Assembly (NCBI RefSeq): GCF_000701445.1
Contig: NZ_JNIX01000001.1
Coordinates: 56,060-120,059 of the forward strand
Length of the DNA stretch: 64,000 nt
Source: Brevundimonas bacteroides DSM 4726
Lineage (GTDB): Bacteria; Pseudomonadota; Alphaproteobacteria; Caulobacterales; Caulobacteraceae
Reading direction: 5' to 3'
Under the pieces are notes generated by a model that worked only from the letters and a program-made list of their open reading frames with translations, had not been told where the DNA came from and searched no databases. Positions 18,635 to 26,694 of the stretch are shown here, in pieces. The stretch's first letter is position 1. Every line of letters begins with the position of its first letter. The position numbers and the translations under genes were made by a program.

Positions 18635-20284
18635 TCAGCGGGGCTCGCTCAGCACCAGTCCCGCCAAGGGCGGCAGCTCGCCCGACCACGGATCGGAACA
18701 GTTCACGGCCTGAACCACGCTCCAGCCCGCGGGCGGCCGCCACGCGATCGGACGGTGGCCCAGGTTGAAAGCGCACAACAGGCCCTCACCCCCCTCCTGC
18801 CGCGTGAACAGCAGCAGGTCGTCGGGCGAATCGAGCATGGTCATCGACCCGGTCCGCATCGCCGGATGGGCCTTCCTCAGCGCAATGAGCTCACGCGCCA
18901 GATGCAGGGTCGCCGAGGGATCCTTCTCCTGCTCGGCCACGGCCAGGGCCCGGTGGCGCGGATCGACCGGCAGCCAGGGCTCGGCCTCCGAGAAGCCCGC
19001 GAAGCCGTTGTCGGCCTTCCACGGCATGGGTGTGCGCGCCCCGTCGCGCCCCAGGGTCTCGGGCCAGTTGATGATGGCTTCGGGATCGACCAGCCGCTCG
19101 AACGGCACCTTGGCCTGGGGCAGTCCCAGCTCCTCGCCCTGATAGACGAAGACGTTGCCGCGCAGCGTCATGAGCAGCAGAAGCGCCATCTCAGCGAAGG
19201 CCTTCTCGTCGCGACCCTCGACCCAGCGTGACAACGCGCGCGGCGCGTCGTGGTTCGAAAAGGTCCAGGACGGCCAGCCCTCGCCCGGACCGCCCGGCCA
19301 CATGGCGGGTCCACGATCGACCAGATCCGTCGTCAGCCGGTCGGCGTAGAGATACAGAAACCCATAGGCCGAATGCAGCCGGTCCGGCCCTTGGGTGTAG
19401 AGCTTCATCTCCTCATTGGCCCGTTCGCCCCCGACTTCGGCGACCAGGAAACGGTCGTCGCCATAGCTGTCGGCGACCTGACGCAGGCGGGTCAGGAAGG
19501 CGGGGATGTCGCCGTGCGACTGGTTGAAGAAATGGTGTTGGTAGTCGAACGGCCGCGTCCGCTTGCCGGGCGTCGTGACCGGCGGATTGTCGGTCAGCGC
19601 CGGGTCGTGCATCGAGAAGTTCAGGGCGTCGCAGCGGAAGCCGTCCACGCCCCTGTCCAGCCAGAACCGCGCCACCGACAGTAGCGCCTCCTGCACGTCG
19701 GGGTTCCTGACGTTGAGCTGCGGCTGCTCCTTCAGGAAGTTGTGCATGTAGTACTGGTGCCGACGCGCGTCCCAAGTCCAGGCCGGGCCTCCGAAAACGG
19801 ACTGCCAGTTCGACGGCGGCGTGCCGTCCGGCTTGGGGTCGGCCCAGACGTACCAGTCGGCCTTGGGGTTGGTCTGATCCTGACGGCTTTCCTGGAACCA
19901 GGCGTGCAGGTCCGAGGTGTGGGAATAGACTTGGTCGATGATGACCTTAAGGCCCAGGCGGTGGGCCTTCTCGACCAACCGGTCGAAGTCCTCCAGCGTG
20001 CCGAAGATCGGGTCGATCCCCAGGTAGTCGGCGACGTCGTAGCCGAAGTCCTTCATCGGCGATGTGAAGAAGGGCGACAGCCAGATGCCGTCCACGCCCA
20101 GGGACGCGATGTGCTCCAGATGCGCCGTAACGCCGGGCAGGTCGCCGATGCCGTCGCCATTGGTGTCGGCAAAGCTGCGCGGATAGACCTGATAGATCAC
20201 CGCCCCACGCCACCACTCTTGGCGTGGCTCGGCTGACACGCTGTCCAGGCTGTGCGTTCGGGGGCTCAGGGCTTCAAGCGTCAA
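18635..20284 (-). CDS. GH13 alpha-glucosidase, cytoplasmic
   Basis: This 549-residue enzyme lacks a signal peptide and should hydrolyse imported maltose or oligomaltosides. The GH13 regions are clear: DGIWLSPFFTSPMKDFGYDV, IIDQVYSHTSD, GFRCDALNF (nucleophile Asp), FLVAEVGGE (acid Glu) and TFSNHDAPR (Asp). The QVYSHTSD region and overall length fit bacterial alpha-glucosidases or oligo-1,6-glucosidases. The start is uncertain: a TTG at 20284 is 7 bases after the amylase stop with a weak AGGTG site, and a GTG at 20239 would give a protein 15 residues shorter. It is co-directional with the secreted amylase. Confidence 0.92.
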   Translation of the reverse strand: MTLEALSPRTHSLDSVSAEPRQEWWRGAVIYQVYPRSFADTNGDGIGDLPGVTAHLEHIASLGVDGIWLSPFFTSPMKDFGYDVADYLGIDPIFGTLEDFDRLVEKAHRLGLKVIIDQVYSHTSDLHAWFQESRQDQTNPKADWYVWADPKPDGTPPSNWQSVFGGPAWTWDARRHQYYMHNFLKEQPQLNVRNPDVQEALLSVARFWLDRGVDGFRCDALNFSMHDPALTDNPPVTTPGKRTRPFDYQHHFFNQSHGDIPAFLTRLRQVADSYGDDRFLVAEVGGERANEEMKLYTQGPDRLHSAYGFLYLYADRLTTDLVDRGPAMWPGGPGEGWPSWTFSNHDAPRALSRWVEGRDEKAFAEMALLLLMTLRGNVFVYQGEELGLPQAKVPFERLVDPEAIINWPETLGRDGARTPMPWKADNGFAGFSEAEPWLPVDPRHRALAVAEQEKDPSATLHLARELIALRKAHPAMRTGSMTMLDSPDDLLLFTRQEGGEGLLCAFNLGHRPIAWRPPAGWSVVQAVNCSDPWSGELPPLAGLVLSEPR

Positions 20285-20291
20285 CGCACAC

Positions 20292-22061
20292 CTACTCGGA
20301 ACGGCAAAGGATGAAGTCCAGCGCGGGCACCGTGACTCGAACGCTGGCGGGGGCGGTCGCCGCCGAGGGGCAGTCGCCGCGCGAGGAGGACCAGGCGGTC
20401 GAGGCGGCGTCCACCTCGATGTTGGCGGAAATCTCGGCAGTCGAGGTGTTGTAGACGATCAGGGTCTCGCCCGGCTCGCCCTCGATGCGGCGGGTGACGG
20501 CGAACAGGCCGGGCGCCTCGGCGGCGAACCGCACGGTCTGAAGCCCCCGGCGGAGGCGCGGATCGGCCGCCCGCAGCCGGGCCATCTCCGAGATCGCCTG
20601 ATAGAGCGGAGCCTGAGTGGAGTAGGGAGGCTGGGCGCCCCCGATGATCCGGTCGTCGGCATAGGTCGCGACCTGGGTCGGGAACAGCGTCTGGCGCGCG
20701 CCGCCATATCCGCCGTCACCGGTGAAGCCCTGCTCGTCGCCATAGTAGATCGTGGGCACGCCCCGGCTGAACATCAGGAAGGCATGGGCCAGCATCGTGC
20801 GCGCCAGCAGTTCCTCGTCCGAGATGCCGGGCTTGGACGTCAGGATGAAGTTGCCGATCCGGCCCATGTCATGGTTGCCGAGGAAGGTCGGCAGGGCCAA
20901 CGCAGCCGCCTCGCCGCCCTCGTAGAGCACATCGGTCGAGAACAGCCGGGCCAGGGTGTCGGGCGCGGCGTCCCGCGCCACGATCTCGGTCACGGTCGAC
21001 TGGAAGCCGAAGTCCAGCACCGTGGGATAGCGGTCGACCCGGGTGTAGCGCGCCAGCTGCGCCGGGTCGGTGTCATAGACCTCGCCAAAGATGTGGAAGT
21101 TCGGAATGCCGTTGGCCTGTGCCCGCTCCAGCATGGCCGGCACGAAGGCCTGCCAGAACTCCGGGTTCACATGTTTGGCGGTGTCGATGCGGAAGCCGTC
21201 GACCTTGTAGCGGTCGATCCAGTCCCCGAAGATCTCGATCATGCCCTGGATGACGCGAGGATGCTCGGTCATCAGGTCGTCCAGCCCTGCGAAGTCGCCG
21301 TCGGTCGAGCTCTCGTTGCGGAAGGTCGTGTCGCCCCGGTTGTGATAGTAGATCGGGTCGTTCAGCCAGGCGGGGACCTTCACTGTCTCCTCGCCTTCGG
21401 GAACGTAGGGCGTGTAGGCGTAATCCGGCCGGGTCAGGCGCTCGAAGTTCGTGCCGTCGAAACCGTCGTTGATCACCTCGCCGTCCACGCCGCCGCGTCG
21501 GGTAAAGGGGTAGTCCGCCCGGCTGCGATACGCGCAGTCGTTGCCCGGGCACTCGCGATAGCGGATCACGTCGGCCGTGTGGTTGGCGACGATGTCCATA
21601 TAGACCTTCATGCCGCGCGCATGGGCGGCCTCGACAAGGGCCGCCATGTCGGTGTTCTCGCCGAAGTGAGGGTCGACGCGGGTTAAGTCGGTCGCCCAAT
21701 AGCCGTGGGCTCCCGAGAACTCCCGTCCCGGCTCGCCCTGGACCGGCTTGTTCTTGAAGATCGGCGCGACCCAGATGGCCGTCGCGCCCAGGCCCTGGAT
21801 GTAGTCGAGCTGCTGTATCAGCCCGGCCAGATCACCACCCTGATAGAAGCCGGCGTCAGTGGGATCGAAGCCGTGATCCAGCCGTCCACCCGGGATGCCG
21901 CCGGTATCGTTCGAGCGATCGCCGTTGGCCAAGCGGTCAGGCAGCAGGAAGTAGATCACCTCGTCCTGGGGCAGGCGTTGCCGATGGTCCTGGGCCGATG
22001 CCGTGGCGGCCGCCAGCGCCAGCAGCATCGCCGCGGCTGTCCACCTCGCCCTTTCGCCCAT
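20292..22061 (-). CDS. GH13 alpha-amylase family, secreted
   Basis: This 589-residue glucanase has a signal peptide (MGERARWTAAAMLLALAAATASAQ). It carries the (beta/alpha)8 motifs DIVANHTADV, DGFRIDTAKHV (nucleophile), HIFGEVYD (acid) and FLGNHDMGR, with a beta domain at the C terminus. PTIYYGDEQGF is also typical. It should cut starch or maltodextrins in the periplasm or outside. The ATG at 22061 follows GGGAGGC. It diverges from the TonB receptor across a 287-base spacer with several TTGCA elements, and the cytoplasmic glucosidase gene follows 7 bases after its stop. Confidence 0.9.
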   Translation of the reverse strand: MGERARWTAAAMLLALAAATASAQDHRQRLPQDEVIYFLLPDRLANGDRSNDTGGIPGGRLDHGFDPTDAGFYQGGDLAGLIQQLDYIQGLGATAIWVAPIFKNKPVQGEPGREFSGAHGYWATDLTRVDPHFGENTDMAALVEAAHARGMKVYMDIVANHTADVIRYRECPGNDCAYRSRADYPFTRRGGVDGEVINDGFDGTNFERLTRPDYAYTPYVPEGEETVKVPAWLNDPIYYHNRGDTTFRNESSTDGDFAGLDDLMTEHPRVIQGMIEIFGDWIDRYKVDGFRIDTAKHVNPEFWQAFVPAMLERAQANGIPNFHIFGEVYDTDPAQLARYTRVDRYPTVLDFGFQSTVTEIVARDAAPDTLARLFSTDVLYEGGEAAALALPTFLGNHDMGRIGNFILTSKPGISDEELLARTMLAHAFLMFSRGVPTIYYGDEQGFTGDGGYGGARQTLFPTQVATYADDRIIGGAQPPYSTQAPLYQAISEMARLRAADPRLRRGLQTVRFAAEAPGLFAVTRRIEGEPGETLIVYNTSTAEISANIEVDAASTAWSSSRGDCPSAATAPASVRVTVPALDFILCRSE

Positions 22062-22109
22062 GGCCGCCTCCCTTGCCTCCGGGCCGCGAGCGACGTGGCG
22101 CGCGGTCTC

Positions 22110-22126
22110 TTTGCAAGATTTTGCAG
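22110..22126. promoter_or_regulatory. LacI-type operator candidate upstream of amylase
   Basis: TTTGCAAGATTTTGCAG resembles the reverse complement of the site at 17585-17604 (shared TTGCAA and ATTTTGC blocks, with one extra base between). It lies about 50 bases before the amylase start, where a repressor would block that promoter. Confidence 0.5.
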
Positions 22127-22233
22127 GACGTGGGCGGCGTGTCAATCGGGCAACGCTGGCCACACAATGGCAAGCCTGTGGGCATGTTGCGCCGCAAAAA
22201 CCCCGCTGCGACCGCGTTCTGGAGAGTTCGCCA

Positions 22234-22295
22234 TTTTTGCGACCGTTGCATTACGGGCTTGCAAGGTTGCGCAGAGTTTGCATAGATTTGCGAAG
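22234..22295. promoter_or_regulatory. Cluster of TTGCA elements upstream of the TonB receptor
   Basis: Three related elements are packed here: TTTTTGCGACCGTTGCA (22234-22250), CTTGCAAGGTTGCGCAG (about 22259-22275) and TTTGCATAGATTTGCGAAG (22277-22295). They end about 50 bases before the receptor start. Together with 22110-22126 and 17585-17604 they suggest one regulator acting on the whole maltodextrin locus, though the spacing varies and the consensus is mine by eye. Confidence 0.45.
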
Positions 22296-22348
22296 TGGGA
22301 CGGGATCGCTTCGGCAGAAACGCGAGACGTCCGCAGGGAGGAATGAGA

Positions 22349-25132
22349 ATGAGCCATCGCACCATCACGCGCGCCCGCCTGCTGTCCGGAGGCGCGGTCG
22401 GCGTCCTTGCGGCTCTGGCTTTCGCAGGATCCGTCCAGGCCCAGAGCGCCGACGCTGCGCCCCAGCAGGCCGATGAGGTCGACGAAATCATCGTCACCGG
22501 CATCCGCGCCTCGATCCGGAGCTCGATCGCCCAGAAGGCGCGCAACACCTCGATCGTCGAGGTCATCACCGCCGAGGACATCGGCAAGCTGCCGGACGTA
22601 TCGATCGCCGAATCGCTCGCGCGCCTGCCGGGTCTGACGGTCCAGCGCCTCGATGGCCGGGGCCAGCTGATCTCGATCCGCGGCCTGGGCCCAGATTTCA
22701 CCACCGCGCTGCTGAACGGCCGCGAACAGGTCACCACTGGCGACAACCGCGGGGTCGAGTTCGACCAGTATCCGTCGGAACTGCTGTCGGGCGTCACCAT
22801 CTACAAGACGCCGGACGCCCAGCTGATCGGTCAGGGCCTGGCCGGCACGGTCGACCTGCAGACCATCCGCCCGCTCGCCTACGGCCAGCGCGCCCTGGCC
22901 GGCAACATCCGCTATGAGCTGAACGACATCGGCGCGCTGAACGCCGGTTCGACCGACGAGGGCGTGCGTTACTCGTTCTCCTACATCGACCAGTTCGCCG
23001 ACGACACGATCGGCGTGGCCTTCGGATACGCTCAGATCGAGAGCCCGTATCAGTCGGAACGGTTCAACGCCTGGGGCTATCCCAACGCCGCGAACGGCGC
23101 CTTCGTGATCGGCGGCACCAAGCCCTACGTCATGTCGTCGGAGCTGGAACGCGACGGTTTTATGGGGACGCTGGAGTTCCGTCCGAACGACCGCTTCCAC
23201 ACCACGATCGACGCGTTCTATTCCGAGTTCCAGAACACCCAGATCCTGCGAGGCATCGAGTTTCCGCTGGCGTGGGGCGGGTCGTCGGGAGCTTGTGGCA
23301 CGCCGCAGGTGCAGACCCCGACCTGCCGGCCTGGTCCGGTCCTGACCATCAACACGACCGAGGACGGCTTCGTCACCGCCGGCAGCTTCTCCAACGTGAA
23401 GGGTGTCCTGCGCAACGACGTGAACACCCGCGACAGTGAGATCACCTCGATCGGCTGGAACACGGTGTTCGATGCGACGGACAACTGGTCGTTTATGGCC
23501 GACCTGAGCATGTCGCGGGTCGAGCGGACGGACGTCGTCCTGGAGACCTATGCCGGCACTGGCCGGGATGTGGCGGGCGCTCTGGATACGCTGGGCTTCA
23601 CCATCAACGACGACGGCGTGCCGACCTTCTCGAGCCGCCTGAACTATGCCGACCCCAACCTGATCCGTCTGACCAGCCCTCAGGGCTGGGGTGGCGATAT
23701 CATCCCCGGCGGCCAGGACGGCTATCTGAACAATCCGTCCATCGAGGACGAGATCAACGCCGTTCGTCTGGAGGCGCGCCATACCTTCGCTGGCGACGGT
23801 CCGTTCACCGATCTACGGTTCGGCGTGAACATCTCCGAGCGCGAGAAGACCTTCGTCAACGACCAGTTCTTCCTCGGCGTTCCCGGCGGCGCCTCGCCGG
23901 TCGTGCCGTCGGCCTTCCTGCTCCCGGCGACCCAGCTGACCTATCTCGGGCTCGGCGGTGTGCTCAGCTACGACGCGCTCGGTCTGGTGAACTCGGGTTT
24001 CTACAACCGCGTCCGCAACCCGAACGCCGACGTCCTGTCCGGCAACTGGCAGGTGACCGAGAAGGTCAACACCGGCTACGTCCAGCTGAGCATCGACCAC
24101 ATGCTGGGCTCGATGCCGCTGCGCGGCAACATTGGCCTGCAGTATGTCGGCACCGACCAGAGCTCGAACGGCTTCGCTGCCTCGGGCTCGGGCGCCTCGA
24201 CCCGCTCGACAGCGGTCTCGGGCGGGGTGGAGTACGATGAGTTCCTGCCGGCGACCAACTTCATCCTGGAAGTGTCCGAGGACACCTATCTGCGCTTTGC
24301 CGCCGCCCGGACCCTGGCCCGCGCCCGGATGGACGACATGCGCGCCTCGCGGAACTTCGGCTTCGACGTGTCGCGCAACAATGCCTCGGCGCGTCCTGAC
24401 CAGAACTCGCCCTGGAGCGGGTCTGGCGGCAACCCGGAGCTGCGGCCGACGATCGCGAACGTCTATGACATCTCGTTCGAGCGCTATTTCGCCAACCGCA
24501 CGGGCTACGTGTCGCTGGCTGGCTTCTACAAGGAGCTGGAGACCTTCGTTTACAACCGGAACCAGATCTTTGACTTCACCGGCTATCCGACCGGCGGTGT
24601 CACTCCAGTGATCAACCAGGGCGTGGTTTCGGCCCCGGACAATGGCGAGGGCGGCTACATCTCGGGCGTCGAGTTCGCCCTGTCGACGCCGTTCGAGATC
24701 TTCCACCCGGCTCTCGAAGGCTTCGGTGCCCAGTTCTCGGTGTCGCAGACCTCTTCGGAAATCACGCCGGATGGCGTCAACTCGACCCCGCTTCCGGGCC
24801 TGTCGGAGACGGTCGCCAACCTGACCGTCTACTATGAGAACAACGGCTGGCAGCTGCGTGCGTCCAACCGCTATCGCTCCGACTTCCTGGGCGAGGTCGC
24901 CGGCTTCGGCAATGGCCGCACCCTGCGCTCGGTCGCGGCAGAGAACATCGTCGACGCCCAGATCGGCTATGAGTTCCAGTCGGGCATCCTGGAAGGCGCC
25001 AACGTCCTGTTCCAGGTCAACAACCTGACCGACGAGCCGTTCAAGACCTTCCAGAACGGCGACGAGCGCCAGACGATCGACTTCCAGCAGTACGGGCGGA
25101 CCTTCCTGGTCGGCGTCAGCTACCGCTATTGA
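22349..25132 (+). CDS. TonB-dependent receptor, probable maltodextrin uptake
   Basis: This is a 927-residue outer-membrane receptor. The signal peptide ends near VQAQ, and the TonB box lies in VDEIIVTGIRAS. The plug domain contains IGKLPDVSIAESLARLPG and ISIRGLGPDFTTALLNGRE, and a long 22-strand barrel ends in a C-terminal aromatic residue (GVSYRY). The plug region is of the type found in Caulobacter sugar receptors such as MalA. ATG 22349 is preferred over 22343 because GGGAGG at 22336-22341 is 7 bases away from the former. The location between amylolytic genes supports maltodextrin as ligand, by inference. A terminator follows. Confidence 0.93.
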   Translation: MSHRTITRARLLSGGAVGVLAALAFAGSVQAQSADAAPQQADEVDEIIVTGIRASIRSSIAQKARNTSIVEVITAEDIGKLPDVSIAESLARLPGLTVQRLDGRGQLISIRGLGPDFTTALLNGREQVTTGDNRGVEFDQYPSELLSGVTIYKTPDAQLIGQGLAGTVDLQTIRPLAYGQRALAGNIRYELNDIGALNAGSTDEGVRYSFSYIDQFADDTIGVAFGYAQIESPYQSERFNAWGYPNAANGAFVIGGTKPYVMSSELERDGFMGTLEFRPNDRFHTTIDAFYSEFQNTQILRGIEFPLAWGGSSGACGTPQVQTPTCRPGPVLTINTTEDGFVTAGSFSNVKGVLRNDVNTRDSEITSIGWNTVFDATDNWSFMADLSMSRVERTDVVLETYAGTGRDVAGALDTLGFTINDDGVPTFSSRLNYADPNLIRLTSPQGWGGDIIPGGQDGYLNNPSIEDEINAVRLEARHTFAGDGPFTDLRFGVNISEREKTFVNDQFFLGVPGGASPVVPSAFLLPATQLTYLGLGGVLSYDALGLVNSGFYNRVRNPNADVLSGNWQVTEKVNTGYVQLSIDHMLGSMPLRGNIGLQYVGTDQSSNGFAASGSGASTRSTAVSGGVEYDEFLPATNFILEVSEDTYLRFAAARTLARARMDDMRASRNFGFDVSRNNASARPDQNSPWSGSGGNPELRPTIANVYDISFERYFANRTGYVSLAGFYKELETFVYNRNQIFDFTGYPTGGVTPVINQGVVSAPDNGEGGYISGVEFALSTPFEIFHPALEGFGAQFSVSQTSSEITPDGVNSTPLPGLSETVANLTVYYENNGWQLRASNRYRSDFLGEVAGFGNGRTLRSVAAENIVDAQIGYEFQSGILEGANVLFQVNNLTDEPFKTFQNGDERQTIDFQQYGRTFLVGVSYRY

Positions 25133-25190
25133 TGGACGACCTTGGCCGCCTTTCTCCCCGAGAGGCGGCCGCCTCCTCCTGAGGCAACCT

Positions 25191-25222
25191 GGCCGCGCGG
25201 ATCGCTCCGCGCGGCCATTTTT
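25191..25222 (+). terminator. Rho-independent terminator after the TonB receptor
   Basis: An 11-bp perfect stem (GGCCGCGCGGA with TCCGCGCGGCC, 25191-25201 and 25206-25216) with a TCGC loop is followed by ATTTTT. A second GC-rich inverted match lies just upstream around 25146-25170. Confidence 0.92.
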
Positions 25223-25262
25223 CTGTCTGGACGCGACGCGCGAACCGCGCGACCCCTTTGAT

Positions 25263-25278
25263 CCGTAACCGCTTACGG
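25263..25278. promoter_or_regulatory. LacI-type operator, core GTAACCGCTTAC
   Basis: CCGTAACCGCTTACGG has perfectly complementary 6-base arms around CCGC. It sits 36 bases before the sugar transporter start. Its 12-base core is the exact reverse complement of the core found in front of the GH3 gene at 26656-26667, so one regulator probably binds both. The sequence differs from the TTGCA elements of the maltodextrin locus. Confidence 0.75.
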
Positions 25279-25314
25279 GCCGACGCGGCCCGATCAGACG
25301 AAAGGCCGCCCGCC

Positions 25315-26610
25315 ATGACGACCGAAACGCACGCCACACCTCCCAAGGGCACGGGACTCGCCTTCGCCTATGTGACGACGCTGTTCTTCGCCTGGGGCTT
25401 CGTAACCTCGCTGATCGGCCCGCTGATCGCCGCCGTGCGCCGTGTGTTCGAGCTCTCCTACGCCGAGGCGACGCTGACCACCTTCGCCTGGTTCATCGCC
25501 TACGGCATCGCCTCGATCCCGGCCGCCGCCCTGCTGGCGCGGCTGGGCTACAGCAAGGCCATCATCTTCGCCCTGGTGACCATGGTCGCGGGCTGCCTGA
25601 TCGTGCCGATCGCCACCATCGTCGACTGGTATCCTGGCGTCCTGATCGCGCTGTTCATCATCGCGTCGGGCGTGACCCTGCTGCAGGTCGGGGCCAATCC
25701 GCTGGTCGCGGCGCTCGGTCCGCAGAAGAGCTCCCACGCGCGGCTGAACTTCTCGCAGTTTTTCAACTCGCTGGGCACCACCCTGGGGCCGCTGCTGGCC
25801 GCGCCGATCCTGTTGACGGGGGGCGTGTTCGCCGCCGACGCCGTCATCACCGACCCGGCGGTGCGCGCCGAATCTCTGCGCAGCATCGACATCGCCTTCC
25901 TGGCCGTGGGCCTGTTCTTCGCGGTCGTCGCCGCCTTCATCTTCACGGCCAGGAAGACCATCAACGCCGCCGCCCCCGTGCCGACCGCCGAGGACCGCAT
26001 GTCGCCTTTGGTGGCGCTGAAGTCGCCCTGGGCCGTGTTCGGCGCCCTCGCCATCTTCTTCTACGTCGGCTCGGAAGTGACCATCGGCGATCTGATGACC
26101 GACTTCCTGCATCGGCCGGAGACGCTGGACATCCCGGTCGCCCAGGCGGGCCAACTCGTGTCCTTCTACTGGGGCGGGGCGATGGTCGGGCGTCTGATCG
26201 GCGGCCTGCTGATGCTGACGTCCATTCGGGCGAGCACGATTCTGATCTTCAACACGGCGGTCGCGGCGATCCTGTGCCTGGTCGTCACCCAGACCGGCGG
26301 AACCACCGCGGCCTATGCGGCCATCGCCATCGGCTTCTTCAACTCCATCATGTTCCCGACCATCTTCACCCTGACGCTGGAGCGGTCGACCGCACCGGTG
26401 CCGGCGACCTCGGGTCTGCTGGTGTTCGGCATCATCGGCGGGGCCATCCTACCGCCCATCGCCGGGTCGATCGCCGACAACTCGGCGACGCTGAACCCGC
26501 TCTTCTACGTGCCGATGGTCGGGTATCTGATCCTGGTGGCCTTCGCGGTCGCCGCCTCGCGAGCCAAGACCCATTCCATCGCCGCGGCGGGGTCGCCGGG
26601 CGGGCACTGA
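25315..26610 (+). CDS. FHS-type MFS sugar transporter (glucose/galactose/fucose permease family)
   Basis: This 431-residue carrier has about 12 hydrophobic segments and matches the FucP/GluP family, with FFAWGFVTSLIGPLI in the first helix. LLQVGANPLVAALGP and SHARLNFSQFFNSLGTTLGPLLAAP follow, and FFNSIMFPTIFTLTLE comes in the second half. Such carriers move glucose, galactose or fucose by proton symport. ATG 25315 is the first plausible start after the operator; its ribosome site is weak (AAAGG at 25300-25304). Context with a GH3 beta-glucosidase points to glucose uptake. Confidence 0.88.
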   Translation: MTTETHATPPKGTGLAFAYVTTLFFAWGFVTSLIGPLIAAVRRVFELSYAEATLTTFAWFIAYGIASIPAAALLARLGYSKAIIFALVTMVAGCLIVPIATIVDWYPGVLIALFIIASGVTLLQVGANPLVAALGPQKSSHARLNFSQFFNSLGTTLGPLLAAPILLTGGVFAADAVITDPAVRAESLRSIDIAFLAVGLFFAVVAAFIFTARKTINAAAPVPTAEDRMSPLVALKSPWAVFGALAIFFYVGSEVTIGDLMTDFLHRPETLDIPVAQAGQLVSFYWGGAMVGRLIGGLLMLTSIRASTILIFNTAVAAILCLVVTQTGGTTAAYAAIAIGFFNSIMFPTIFTLTLERSTAPVPATSGLLVFGIIGGAILPPIAGSIADNSATLNPLFYVPMVGYLILVAFAVAASRAKTHSIAAAGSPGGH

Positions 26611-26654
26611 GCCGCATTAGGTGATTCTGCGGGCTGACAGGAGCGAGCGTGGGT

Positions 26655-26668
26655 TGTAAGCGGTTACA
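26655..26668. promoter_or_regulatory. LacI-type operator, core GTAAGCGGTTAC
   Basis: TGTAAGCGGTTACA has complementary 5-base arms around GCGG. It lies 10 bases before the GH3 ribosome-binding site (GGAGG at 26679-26683). That position would place it over or just after the transcription start and so favours repression. The core repeats the site before the neighbouring transporter in inverse orientation. Confidence 0.75.
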
Positions 26669-26694
26669 CTCCCGTTTTGGAGGTCCGCGTATTC

